Below the pieces are notes generated by a model, which saw only the letters and a program-made list of their open reading frames with translations, did not search any database and was not told the origin of the DNA. A stretch of DNA of 64,000 nucleotides from Halomonas sp. BDJS001 (GTDB lineage: Bacteria; Pseudomonadota; Gammaproteobacteria; Pseudomonadales; Halomonadaceae), in the NCBI RefSeq assembly GCF_026104355.1, contig NZ_CP110535.1, forward strand, positions 3,162,001 through 3,226,000, read 5' to 3'. The number at the start of each line of letters is the position of its first letter. Position 1 is the stretch's first letter. Positions 8,646-17,655 of the stretch are shown here, piece by piece. A program made the position numbers and the translations under genes.

Positions 8646-9617
8646 CAGGAAGACTTCATGCCAGGTCACCACTTCACGCTTTTTGCCATACTCCCTATTC
8701 TTCGCGATGGCATGGTCATAAATGGCTTTATGGGTAGGATGTGAACTGGCCCAGCTTTCCATCTCCTCCAAAGAAGCAAAGTAAGCATGTACCGAGGTTT
8801 CGTAACGCTCGTCACCATTATCATCAAGGTTTGACATGACCCTCAAGCAGAGCGTGCCCGTTTCCTCCTTATGGTCGAGCAAGTACTGCATACCTTCCAT
8901 CAATTTGGGGCGTAATGACTCCTCGTAGTCGTCAAACTGTTCCTGCTTCGCCTCCCCCCAATACTGACCGGATCGAATCGAGGTCAGGTTATGAGGCACT
9001 TGAGCAAACAAACGTCGCCCAAGTGTCGTTTTGCTACCCGGAGCAGGCATCTTCACCTTAAAGGTGCTCGAGAGTGGATCCACCGCAGAGACCGGAAAGC
9101 GGTCACGGGCAGCGCCAAAATAGCCGTTGGTAGTCATGGGAACCACCTTGGTGTCAGGACAACGCCCCAACCCTATTAGATAATTACCTTCTGAGTAGAT
9201 CGTTTCATGACGGTCATAGTGGACGTGGATGGTCTCCCGCCAATAGCCGAACGTATCGTCAGTGCGCTGTGGCTGTGCCAGCCACTGGATAAACGCAGCA
9301 TCCCGCAACCACTCCATATAGACCGAAGGATCGGTCCAGTAAGCGACCAGCACCGCATTGGTGTAGCCCGCTTCATCGGTAAAGCGCAGCGTTTCGTGGG
9401 CTTCTGCCGCGGAGTCGATAACAAAGGAGTCTCTGATACGGCTGAAAAACGCCGCCTGGTCATCCCAGGCAAGCTCGCGCCCCTGGATGCCAAAATAGAC
9501 ACAGCAGAGTCGATTGACCGGCCGTGTCCAGCGCAATGTATAGCGGGGGGCCGCCGGCTCATGACCGGGTGGCCGCCGCTCGGGTACCACTCGGGGGTAG
9601 TCGATATGAAAAGTCAT
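8559..9617 (-). CDS. Aldoxime dehydratase (phenylacetaldoxime dehydratase-like haem enzyme)
   Basis: Dehydrates aldoximes (R-CH=N-OH) to nitriles with a b-type haem; the first step of the aldoxime-nitrile pathway. The 352-residue product is close to Bacillus OxdB (about 350). Family landmarks are RDRFPVSAVDPLSST, the NLTSIRSGQYW segment, and C-terminal histidines in PTHKAIYD (about 296) and WHEV (about 320). From memory of the family these fit the haem ligand and distal catalytic histidine. FEYINCHPETGI follows. The start is ATG 9617, because GGAG lies eight bases upstream; an upstream TTG would overlap that box. The nitrilase gene lies 87 bases upstream on the same strand. Natural substrate (aryl or alkyl aldoxime) is unknown. 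Confidence 0.9.
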   Translation of the reverse strand: MTFHIDYPRVVPERRPPGHEPAAPRYTLRWTRPVNRLCCVYFGIQGRELAWDDQAAFFSRIRDSFVIDSAAEAHETLRFTDEAGYTNAVLVAYWTDPSVYMEWLRDAAFIQWLAQPQRTDDTFGYWRETIHVHYDRHETIYSEGNYLIGLGRCPDTKVVPMTTNGYFGAARDRFPVSAVDPLSSTFKVKMPAPGSKTTLGRRLFAQVPHNLTSIRSGQYWGEAKQEQFDDYEESLRPKLMEGMQYLLDHKEETGTLCLRVMSNLDDNGDERYETSVHAYFASLEEMESWASSHPTHKAIYDHAIAKNREYGKKREVVTWHEVFLLTEGVPFEYINCHPETGILPFCTLYERC

Positions 9618-9704
9618 GGCAATACTCCATCTCAACGATGGCTGATCCAGTGGAGCATGAAACAGCCATCGGATGAGTTGATTTCACAGCAAGCTTAAAC
9701 GTGA

Positions 9705-10640
9705 TCAGTCACTTCTTACCGGCGACTTCGCTTCTGTATCCACATGCAGGCTGAATACATCCGGGCGGGCATAGTGTCCGACCGGGTCGAAATCGAGCTT
9801 GCTGCGTACGATGACGTCCTGGGAGACCTCGGCATAGAGGATGCCCTCCTCGTTAAACAGCGGGCCGGCAAGAACTTCTCCCATGGGACTTACGATCATG
9901 CTCGCGCCTCGCATCAGTATCGTTTCCGGCTCACTCGCCGGTGCCAGCAGGCAGTCATAATCGTCGGGAAAATCGCCCCTAGTCAGATACTGGCAGGCGC
10001 TTAACACATAGCAACGTCCTTCAAGAGCGATATGCTGCATGCTGGCCAGCCACGTATCACGGTCATCAGCGGTGGGCGCGCAGTATACATCGACCCCCTT
10101 GCCATACATGGCCGAGCGCATCATGGGCATATAGTTTTCCCAGCAAATCACCGCACCCACCGTACCTGCACCGGTCTTGAAAACCGGCAGCGTCGAGCCA
10201 TCGCCAAACCCCCAGATGATACGCTCACCGCCAGTAGGCATCAGTTTGCGATGTTTGCCCACCAAGCCCTGCTCAGGATCTATATACAGTACCGTGCAGT
10301 AGAGGGTATAGGCCGTACGCTCAATCACCCCCATGACCACGAAGACGTTATGTGCCTGAGCTGCATCGGTAATCAGGGTCAGCTCCGGCCCATCAAGGTC
10401 GATGGCGCTTCGGTAGTAGCGCAGAAACTCATCACGTCCCTCCTCGGTTCGTTTGCCTACCGGACTACCGAAGCTTGCACCCTTAGGGTAGCCCCCCAAA
10501 AAAGCTTCTGGAAAAACCACCACCGTTGCCTTTTTGGCGGCAGCTTCACTGATTAACCTTGCCCCCTTTTCAGCGGTCAACATAGGGTCAAAGGGATGGG
10601 ATCCCGCCTGAACGACGGCGACTTTTTTAGTTGATTGCAT
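9705..10640 (-). CDS. Nitrilase (aliphatic/arylacetonitrile-type)
   Basis: Hydrolyses nitriles to carboxylic acids and ammonia; here it would consume the nitrile made by the neighbouring aldoxime dehydratase. The 311-residue protein has the full nitrilase Glu-Lys-Cys triad: E45 in VVFPEAFLGGYPKG, K132 in KHRKLMPTGGER and C166 in GAVICWENYMP. The GERIIWGFGDGS stretch after the lysine is typical of true nitrilases rather than amidases. The ATG at 10640 lies inside the last codons of the symporter gene (14-base overlap), so translation is probably coupled. Enzyme class is firm; substrate range is not determinable from sequence. Confidence 0.93.
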   Translation of the reverse strand: MQSTKKVAVVQAGSHPFDPMLTAEKGARLISEAAAKKATVVVFPEAFLGGYPKGASFGSPVGKRTEEGRDEFLRYYRSAIDLDGPELTLITDAAQAHNVFVVMGVIERTAYTLYCTVLYIDPEQGLVGKHRKLMPTGGERIIWGFGDGSTLPVFKTGAGTVGAVICWENYMPMMRSAMYGKGVDVYCAPTADDRDTWLASMQHIALEGRCYVLSACQYLTRGDFPDDYDCLLAPASEPETILMRGASMIVSPMGEVLAGPLFNEEGILYAEVSQDVIVRSKLDFDPVGHYARPDVFSLHVDTEAKSPVRSD

Positions 10641-12132
10641 GAGCAGTTACCTTTTGCGTAGGTTGCTTGCCATAGAGCTGAGCGAACAGCGCATGGTAGT
10701 CATTGTCGCCATTCACTGGCGCAGCCTGGGTAAAGCGACTAACAACGGCCACCAACAGGCCATTGACGATGATCGCGCTGATACCCGGGCCAAAGAACAG
10801 CGTGAAATCGGTAGCAGCACTCACGAACAGTGTGATGACGCCCGCCACCATCCCGGTTAACGCCCCAGCGGGAGTAATCCAGCGGAAATAGAGCATCCCC
10901 AGCGCGGTGGGTACCAGCTGCAAGCCAAGGCTGAAGCCCAGGGAGGCGACGGGCACCAAGTAGCCAGCCCCGGAAGGGCTAAGGGCAAGCACCAGAACAA
11001 TGCTGGTGATCAGCCCAATGACCACCTTATTGACCAGCCGCAAACGCTTTTCACTCATCTCTTTATCGAAGAACCTGCGCCATACATCCTCAGCCACCAG
11101 GCTTGCCGAAGAGAGCAATTGGCTGTTGATGGTAGAAATGGCAGCGGCAAGGATACCGGCGACCACAAAGGAGCCGAGAATGGGTGCATATTCAGCAAAG
11201 ATCAGGGGCAGAATCGCATCGCTATTGTCTGCCGCCCCTGGCACCAGCCCAGGAATGTTGGCAGAAAGGCCTATCACCAGCGGAATGCAGGCCATCATCC
11301 AGGAGTTCCAGAAAGGGGTGAACATGGCCACCTTGCCCAACACTTTCGCTGAATGCGCCGAGTAGAACTTCTGCCACATGTGGGGCAACGCCCAGGCGCC
11401 AAAACTCAGCCCGACCCATAACTCCAGCATGGCCACCGGATTGCCTTTATTCGTCAATAGCTGTGGCTCGACTTCGGCCACGTTCTGCAGGAACGACCAG
11501 CCGCCCGCTTTACCGATGATGAAGACCGCCGTGAACACCAGTACCGTGGCAAAGAATGTCCCCATAAAGGCATCCGCCCATGCGGTGCCCCTGAAACCCG
11601 CCCAGAGCACGATAAAGCCGACCACCACCGAGGTCACGATAACCCCAACGGCATAGGGGATAGCACCGCCGGTCAGGCTTTCCAGGGCACGGGCACTGCC
11701 CGTTACCTGAATCAGCATCACCGGAACCAAAGCGATGATACCGACAATGGAAAACAGCAAACGAAGCGTGGGGCTCGAGTAGTAGTGCTCTACCATTTGC
11801 CCAGGAGTAATGAAGTTAAAGCGTTTACCGATATACCAAATGCGCGTGCCAAACAGCCAAATAAACACACTGCCCTGAATGATCGCCCAAGTGGTAAAAC
11901 CCGCGAACCAGATCCCTTCCCGATAATAGACACCGAATGAACCCAGCAGCGTCCAGGTAGAAAAGTAAGTCGCTCCCATGGACATCAGCAGCAGCGCGGT
12001 ATTCATGGAGCGCCCACCCACGACGTAATCGTCAATGGTCGACGCATTATGCTGCCGGGCACGCAGCGATATCACGACAAAGATAGCGATGAACGCGATC
12101 AGTATGATGATAGTGACAGCGGTGCTATTCAT
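10627..12132 (-). CDS. Sodium:solute symporter (SSS family, PanF-like)
   Basis: A 501-residue inner-membrane Na+-coupled transporter with about 13 hydrophobic segments, starting MNSTAVTIIILIAFIAIF. DDYVVGGRSMNTALLLMSMGATYFSTWTLLG near residues 25-55 is the typical SSS first-repeat region. The start is ATG 12132, with GGAGG six bases upstream; the frame extends further but without support. It overlaps the small membrane gene upstream (8 bases) and the nitrilase downstream (14 bases), a tight operon. In this setting it probably imports an aldoxime, nitrile or the product acid. Substrate is inference. Confidence 0.88.
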   Translation of the reverse strand: MNSTAVTIIILIAFIAIFVVISLRARQHNASTIDDYVVGGRSMNTALLLMSMGATYFSTWTLLGSFGVYYREGIWFAGFTTWAIIQGSVFIWLFGTRIWYIGKRFNFITPGQMVEHYYSSPTLRLLFSIVGIIALVPVMLIQVTGSARALESLTGGAIPYAVGVIVTSVVVGFIVLWAGFRGTAWADAFMGTFFATVLVFTAVFIIGKAGGWSFLQNVAEVEPQLLTNKGNPVAMLELWVGLSFGAWALPHMWQKFYSAHSAKVLGKVAMFTPFWNSWMMACIPLVIGLSANIPGLVPGAADNSDAILPLIFAEYAPILGSFVVAGILAAAISTINSQLLSSASLVAEDVWRRFFDKEMSEKRLRLVNKVVIGLITSIVLVLALSPSGAGYLVPVASLGFSLGLQLVPTALGMLYFRWITPAGALTGMVAGVITLFVSAATDFTLFFGPGISAIIVNGLLVAVVSRFTQAAPVNGDNDYHALFAQLYGKQPTQKVTAHAIN

Positions 12133-12373
12133 GCCCGCCCTCCTTACGTTCAAATGCATCAATACGTTCAGAGAGTGGCTTGAAGTAGAGTGGATAAAGT
12201 GCAATGGCACAAAGTGTCAGCACTATATTACAGGTCAATACCCAGGCCAGAGGCAGAGATAGTGGGCCTACCCACACCAGTTCATTGAGAATATTAAAGT
12301 AGGGAAGCCAGCTTCCGATAAGTGCCAATATAAGCACTAACCAGAACAACTTCCGATTCATTCCTGTCAACAT
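12125..12373 (-). CDS. Small two-helix membrane protein preceding the symporter (DUF3311-like)
   Basis: An 82-residue protein with two hydrophobic segments (LFWLVLILALIGSWLPYF near 8-25 and VLTCNIVLTLCAIALYPLYF near 45-64) and a charged tail (SERIDAFERKEGGHE). Small proteins of this shape, with N-terminal P-Y and W residues, commonly precede PanF-like SSS transporters and are thought to be accessory subunits. It is the first gene of the nitrilase operon. The start is ATG 12373, preceded by AGGTG; an ATG four codons later lacks a properly spaced box. Function as a transporter partner is inferred from context. Confidence 0.75.
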   Translation of the reverse strand: MLTGMNRKLFWLVLILALIGSWLPYFNILNELVWVGPLSLPLAWVLTCNIVLTLCAIALYPLYFKPLSERIDAFERKEGGHE

Positions 12374-12701
12374 TTAAGTCACCTTTAAGCGTAGAGCCAA
12401 AGCCAACATCTCTTTTTAGCTTTACTTGTTAGTTTTATAACAAACCGTGTTGAGCAAGCGTCTCGAATTTCCTTAAGCTATATTTACAGACCTGTTTACA
12501 GACACATATTTATACAAGCCTTCACATAGCTTACTGAGCTCACGATTGTCGCTATCAAGAGATACCCAAGTACTGCATTGCAGTAAGGTAGAGGATAGGA
12601 AGGGCCAGGGTATGAGAAAAACGCTATTGTTAGCACGACTCGTTGCCGAAAAGTGAACACCTATCTACATTATTGTTTTAATTAAAAAACAGGGAACCAA
12701 C
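12374..12701. promoter_or_regulatory. Divergent control region between the aldoxime operon and its LysR gene
   Basis: A 328-base AT-rich region with no gene. The clearest element is a direct repeat, TTTACAGAC at 12483-12491 and again at 12495-12503 (period 12), followed by CATATTTATA. A LysR-regulated divergent promoter would be expected here, and the repeat is the best operator candidate. The 12-base period roughly matches one helical turn, so both copies would lie on one DNA face. The repeat is seen directly; its role is inferred. Confidence 0.5.
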
Positions 12702-13601
12702 ATGCAAATTTCAATGTTCAAGTACTTTTTGGCTGTCGCGGAAACGGGGTCGATACGCCAGGCGTCACTCTCCCTTCATGTCAGCGCTTCGGCCATTAGT
12801 CGCCAAATACAGAACCTTGAGCACAGCTTCCAGACAACGCTGTTCGATCGCTGCGCGGATGGGATGCTGCTTACGGAAGAAGGCAGGGTTCTGGCGCTCC
12901 ACATGCAGCGCACCATGCGTGAAATGGAGCTGGCAAGAGCCAAAATAGCCGATATACACGGATTGACGGCAGGCACGGTGAGGTATGCCACTATCGAAGG
13001 CGTTGCCAGGGCCTGGCTGTTCCCTGCCATTGCAGAGTTTCAAAAAGCCCATCCACTCGTCGAATTCAAAGGGCGTATTTCAGGGGCAGAGGCCGTCTAC
13101 CAGGCCCTTGAAAATGATCAGGTGGATTTCGGAATTACCATGCAAGATGACTTCTATCCTGATATCGGTATCGTTGAAAAATTCACGACCCAATTCAAGG
13201 CGGCCATGCCTCACCAACACCCATTGGCCAAGCATAGTACGTTGAACCTGAAAGACTTAACCTCTTACGAACTTACAATGCTCGATCCAACGTTTCATAC
13301 TCGGCGAGCGCTTGATACCTCCCTGTTAAGGCTGGATCTTACCGCCAGGATTGGCTTCGAACTCGACCACATCGAGTTGATCAAGGTACACGTCATGCAG
13401 ACCGGTAACCTCACCATATTACCCGACTACGCGGTGAGCCATGAAGAGAAGCACCAAACCATGGCCATTGTCGATATCGCAGAAAACGAGCTCCCCTCTG
13501 CGACGACGATCCTCTGTGTTCGCAGGGGACGTATATTGACTAAAGCAGCCGAGGCGATCATCAATAGCTTACGGGAACGCCCCATTACGCCGCCTTTATA
13601 A
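12702..13601 (+). CDS. LysR-family regulator, probable activator of the aldoxime/nitrilase operon
   Basis: A 299-residue LysR-type transcription factor with an N-terminal winged HTH (FLAVAETGSIRQASLSLHVSASAISRQIQNLE, near 6-37) and a periplasmic-binding-like effector domain from about residue 90. It is divergent from the aldoxime cluster, separated by a 328-base control region, the classic position for a pathway regulator sensing a substrate or intermediate. The start is ATG 12702, with AGGGAA about seven bases upstream. The inducer is unknown. It also marks the right-hand end of the inserted cargo, since recB follows. Confidence 0.88.
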   Translation: MQISMFKYFLAVAETGSIRQASLSLHVSASAISRQIQNLEHSFQTTLFDRCADGMLLTEEGRVLALHMQRTMREMELARAKIADIHGLTAGTVRYATIEGVARAWLFPAIAEFQKAHPLVEFKGRISGAEAVYQALENDQVDFGITMQDDFYPDIGIVEKFTTQFKAAMPHQHPLAKHSTLNLKDLTSYELTMLDPTFHTRRALDTSLLRLDLTARIGFELDHIELIKVHVMQTGNLTILPDYAVSHEEKHQTMAIVDIAENELPSATTILCVRRGRILTKAAEAIINSLRERPITPPL

Positions 13602-13905
13602 CGACAAATAAAATATATAAAAGACGGCGGTCTCAATGACTAAGCCACGCCAGCTTTATATCTCTACTCAAGCACACTGGTTAAAATGCACTTTTTAAAT
13701 TAAGAACCAGAACCTATTCAATAACTGTAAACAATGATGTGTATTTATTGATTGAATACAGGTAGCCTGAAAAAGTCATAGTAACGACTTCCAGAAAAGC
13801 CCGACTTCTACCCAGCTACCTTCTCGTGTTCAAATAAGCATTGGACAAGCCTCGTCCTACAGCGCCCTGCCGTGCTGACCAGTGAATACTGCTCGGGATA
13901 CCGCC
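13602..13905. other. Intergenic stretch between the LysR gene and recB
   Basis: About 300 bases that are AT-rich near 13600-13770 and then rise to the GC content of recB. I see no gene, tRNA, strong terminator or clear promoter. The composition change near 13780 probably marks the junction between the aldoxime cargo and native recB DNA. Confidence 0.4.
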
Positions 13906-16900
13906 ATGCCTTCTATCACATCTCTTGACCCCCTGAGCCTCCCGCTCCACGGCAGCCGACTGATAGAGGCAAGCGCGGGCACCGGTAAAACCTTCACCAT
14001 CGCCCTGCTCTACGTGCGGTTGGTGCTCGGTGGCCACAGCGTTGATGACGACACCGCGTTTATCCGCCCGCTTACGCCGCCGGAAATTCTGGTCGTCACC
14101 TTCACCAACGCCGCCACCCAAGAGCTACGCGAACGCATCCGCAACCGGTTGGTAGAAGCAGCAGAAGTGTTTCGAGCTGAGGACGTAGAAGGAGGGGCAG
14201 ATCCACTACTCCTCCAACTCCGCGACCAATACGCCCCTGCCACCTGGCCCGCCTGCTCCCGGCGCCTGGCGCTGGCCGCCGAATGGATGGACGAAGCCGC
14301 GGTTTCCACCATCCACAGCTGGTGCTACCGCATGCTGCGCGAACACGCCTTCGACAGCGGCAGCCTGTTCTCCCTCAACCTGGAAAACGACCAGCGCGAA
14401 CTGGAGCAGGAAGTGGTGCGCGACTACTGGCGCAGCTTCTACTACCCGCTGGACAGCGACGCCCTCGGCATTGTCACCCGCTACTGGAAATCACCGGACG
14501 ACCTGCACGCCCCGCTGCAAAGGCTACTGCCCGAAAGCGAAGCGCTTGGCGGCGCAAAGCCCGAACCCAGCAAGACCCTGGCCGCCACCCAGGCCGAACG
14601 CGCCGCCCAGCTCAACGAGCTCAAAGCCCCCTGGGCCGCCTGGCTGGACGAACTAGTGCCCGCCCTGGAAGAGGCCGCCACGCGCAAAGCCTTCAAGGGC
14701 CAAAGCTTCAACGCCAAAAGCCGCGCCAACTGGCTAGGCGCACTGCGCGAGTGGTGCGAAAGCGATGCCGACCGCCCGGCGCTCACCGACGCCGCCTGGA
14801 AACGCATGACCCCCGACGGCATGGCCGATATCTGGAAAGAGGGCGCACCGCCCTGCCCGCAAGCCTGGGAAGCGCTGGCACAACTACCGAAAGCGCTGGA
14901 TGCCCTACCCGAGCCACGCAACGACCTGTTGATTCACGCCGTACAATGGTGCCGCGCCCGACTGGAGCGCGAACAGGAACGCCGCGCCGAGATGGGCCCC
15001 AACGACCTGCTCACCCATCTGGATCGCGCCCTGAAAGGCCCCAACAAAGAAGCCCTGGCCGCGCAGATCCAGCGCCAGTTCCCCGTGGCACTGATCGACG
15101 AGTTCCAGGATACCGACCCGATCCAGTACCGCATCTTCAACGCCGTGTATGACGTCGCAACGCCCCGCCGCGATAGCGCCATCCTGCTGATTGGCGACCC
15201 CAAGCAGGCGATCTACGCCTTCCGCGGCGCGGATATCTTCACTTACCTGCAGGCCCGCCAGCATACTGAGGGCCGCCACGTCACGCTGGGCACCAACTTC
15301 CGTTCCAGCCAAGCCATGGTGGCAGCGGTCAACCACTGCTTCAGCTACGCCGACCAGCACGATGCCGGGGCCTTTCTTTTCCGCGCAGAAGGTGGCGACA
15401 ACCCACTGCCGTTTAACCCCGTCAACGCCAAAGGCACCGCTGACACCCTGGTACTCAACGGCAAACCGCTACCCGCGATGACGCTATGGCCGCTTGAAAG
15501 CGAAGAACCGCTCTCCAAAACCGCCTACCAAACCGAGATGGCCGAGCGCTGTGCCTCGCATATGGCCGCGCTACTGGAAGCAGGCCGCCAACAGCAGGCG
15601 GGCTTTGCGAAAGTGGCTAATGACAGCCACGATAACGGACTCACTCCGCTGGCCCCCTCGGACATGGCCGTGCTAGTCAACGGCCTGCAGGAAGCGCGGG
15701 CGATTCGTCTGGCGCTGGCCAGCAGGGGCATCAAGAGCGTCTACCTTTCCGATCACGACAAGGTGTTCAGCTCCCCCATTGCCCCGCAGCTAGCCATTTG
15801 GCTGCGCGCCTGCGCCGAGCCCCAGGCCAACTCCCGCCAGGCGGAAGCCAAGCTGCGCGCCGCCCTGGCAACATCAGTACTGGGGCTGAGCCTTGAAGCA
15901 CTCGACCACCTCAACCAGAGCGAGCTGGCCTGGGAAGCGCGGGTCGAGCAGTTCAGCGACTACCACCGCCTATGGCAGCGCCAAGGCGTGCTGCCGCTGG
16001 TGCGCCGTTTGATGGTTGATTTTGATATCGCCGCACGGCTGTTGGGCGAGTTTGCCGAGGGTGAGCGTTTGCTAACCGACCTGCTCCACCTGGGTGAAAT
16101 GCTGCAGCATGCCAGCCAGGAACTGGATGGCGAACACGCGCTGATTCGCTTTCTGGCCGAAGCCATCGCCGACCCGGATAGCCACGGCGACAGCCACAAG
16201 CTGCGCCTGGAAAGCGACGCAGATCTGGTCAAGGTCGTGACCATTCACAAATCCAAGGGGCTGGAGTACCCGCTGGTGTTCCTGCCGTTTATCGCCAACC
16301 ACCGCCCGGTGAGCGACACCGACCTGCCGCTGCGCTGGCACGATAGCGACGGCACGCTGCAACTCAGCCTAAGCGCCGATGAAGCCACGCTTACCACCGC
16401 CGACCGTGAACGCCTGGGCGAAGACCTGCGCAAGCTCTACGTGGCGCTCACCCGTGCCCGCCACGCCACCTGGCTGGGGCTGGCGCCGCTAAAAGGCAGC
16501 GAGAATAGCGCCATCGGTCACCTGATCAACGGCGGCAAAGCCATCGCCCCCAGCGGGTTTACCCAAGCGCTAGGCGAGCTAGTGAAAGGCAGCGATATCG
16601 CACTAAGCCCCGCCCCGGAACCCACCGCGCTGCGCTTCACCCCGGCACCGGAACAGCAGGCGCTGGGCCACGCCCGCACGCCGCTGCGCCCCGCCCGTGA
16701 ACAATGGTGGATCGCCAGCTACTCGGCGCTGCGTACATCAGGCGCCGTCTCAGAATCGATTCCAGGCGCGGCGTTGCCAACGCCCACGCCGGAACCCACC
16801 ACGCCCCAGGAGGCCACCACCCTGGAAGTGCTGGATGAACCCCACGACAACGCCATCAACACCGAAGCGTTTCACCTGCACCGGTTTCCGCGTGGCCCAG

Positions 16901-17655
16901 GCCCCGGCACCTTTCTGCACGGGCTTTTAGAGTGGGCGGGCCAGCTAGGCTTTAACAAAGCGCTAGAAGACCCCGACGCCCGGGAAGACATGCTGCGGCG
17001 GCGCGTGCAGTTGCGCGGCTGGCAAGCATGGCACGACACCCTGGCGGGCTGGCTGGAAGAACTGCTCGCCACACCGCTTCCCCTGCCTCTTTCGCTGTCA
17101 CATCCCAGCGAAGGCAGCCAAGTGGCGCTATGCGAACTCGAAAGCTATCAGGTGGAACTGGAGTTCTGGTTTGCCGCGCACCAGGTACAAACGCGCAAGC
17201 TGGATGAGCTGGTCAGTGACCACTTACTGCCAGGGGTATCGCGCCCCGTATTGGATGCTGACACCCTCAACGGCATGCTCAAGGGCTTTATCGACCTCGC
17301 CTTTGAGCATGAAGGCCGCTTCTATGTGCTCGACTGGAAATCCAACTACCTGGGCAGCGACGACAGCGCCTACACCGCTGACGCCCTGCGCAACGCCATG
17401 CTCGAAAAGCGCTACGACATGCAAGCGGCGCTGTATATGCTCGCCCTTCACCGGCTGCTGAAAGCGCGCCTGCCCGACTACGACCCACACCAGCACCTGG
17501 GCGGCTCGATGACGGTATTTCTGCGCGGCAGCCGCACCACCGCCCGTGGGGTACACGCCGTGCCTGCGCCGGTCGCGCTGATCGAAGCGCTGGATGCACT
17601 CTTTACAGGCTCAGCAACAGCGTCAGCAGCAAGCAACCAGGAGGCACTGGTATGA
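13906..17655 (+). CDS. recB: Exodeoxyribonuclease V subunit beta (RecB helicase-nuclease)
   Basis: RecB is the 3'-5' helicase and the only nuclease subunit of RecBCD. The 1249-residue product begins MPSITSLDPLSLPLHG, has Walker A in EASAGTGKTFT (about 21-31), Walker B and motif II in ALIDEFQDTDPIQ, and UvrD-like motifs GDPKQAIYAFRGAD and HKSKGLEYPLVF. The C-terminal nuclease shows GFIDLAFEHEGRFYVLDWKSNYLG with the catalytic Asp-x-Lys. ATG 13906 is preferred because it leaves the same short lead before LDPL as E. coli RecB; GTG 13882 in the same frame is possible. Its stop overlaps the recD ATG (ATGA, 17652). Intact. Confidence 0.95.
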   Translation: MPSITSLDPLSLPLHGSRLIEASAGTGKTFTIALLYVRLVLGGHSVDDDTAFIRPLTPPEILVVTFTNAATQELRERIRNRLVEAAEVFRAEDVEGGADPLLLQLRDQYAPATWPACSRRLALAAEWMDEAAVSTIHSWCYRMLREHAFDSGSLFSLNLENDQRELEQEVVRDYWRSFYYPLDSDALGIVTRYWKSPDDLHAPLQRLLPESEALGGAKPEPSKTLAATQAERAAQLNELKAPWAAWLDELVPALEEAATRKAFKGQSFNAKSRANWLGALREWCESDADRPALTDAAWKRMTPDGMADIWKEGAPPCPQAWEALAQLPKALDALPEPRNDLLIHAVQWCRARLEREQERRAEMGPNDLLTHLDRALKGPNKEALAAQIQRQFPVALIDEFQDTDPIQYRIFNAVYDVATPRRDSAILLIGDPKQAIYAFRGADIFTYLQARQHTEGRHVTLGTNFRSSQAMVAAVNHCFSYADQHDAGAFLFRAEGGDNPLPFNPVNAKGTADTLVLNGKPLPAMTLWPLESEEPLSKTAYQTEMAERCASHMAALLEAGRQQQAGFAKVANDSHDNGLTPLAPSDMAVLVNGLQEARAIRLALASRGIKSVYLSDHDKVFSSPIAPQLAIWLRACAEPQANSRQAEAKLRAALATSVLGLSLEALDHLNQSELAWEARVEQFSDYHRLWQRQGVLPLVRRLMVDFDIAARLLGEFAEGERLLTDLLHLGEMLQHASQELDGEHALIRFLAEAIADPDSHGDSHKLRLESDADLVKVVTIHKSKGLEYPLVFLPFIANHRPVSDTDLPLRWHDSDGTLQLSLSADEATLTTADRERLGEDLRKLYVALTRARHATWLGLAPLKGSENSAIGHLINGGKAIAPSGFTQALGELVKGSDIALSPAPEPTALRFTPAPEQQALGHARTPLRPAREQWWIASYSALRTSGAVSESIPGAALPTPTPEPTTPQEATTLEVLDEPHDNAINTEAFHLHRFPRGPGPGTFLHGLLEWAGQLGFNKALEDPDAREDMLRRRVQLRGWQAWHDTLAGWLEELLATPLPLPLSLSHPSEGSQVALCELESYQVELEFWFAAHQVQTRKLDELVSDHLLPGVSRPVLDADTLNGMLKGFIDLAFEHEGRFYVLDWKSNYLGSDDSAYTADALRNAMLEKRYDMQAALYMLALHRLLKARLPDYDPHQHLGGSMTVFLRGSRTTARGVHAVPAPVALIEALDALFTGSATASAASNQEALV

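Noticed and set aside
14283..15152. Long open frame inside recB in another phase
   Set aside because: High-GC shadow frame, Arg/Pro/Gly-rich product; the recB frame around it has Walker and UvrD-like motifs.
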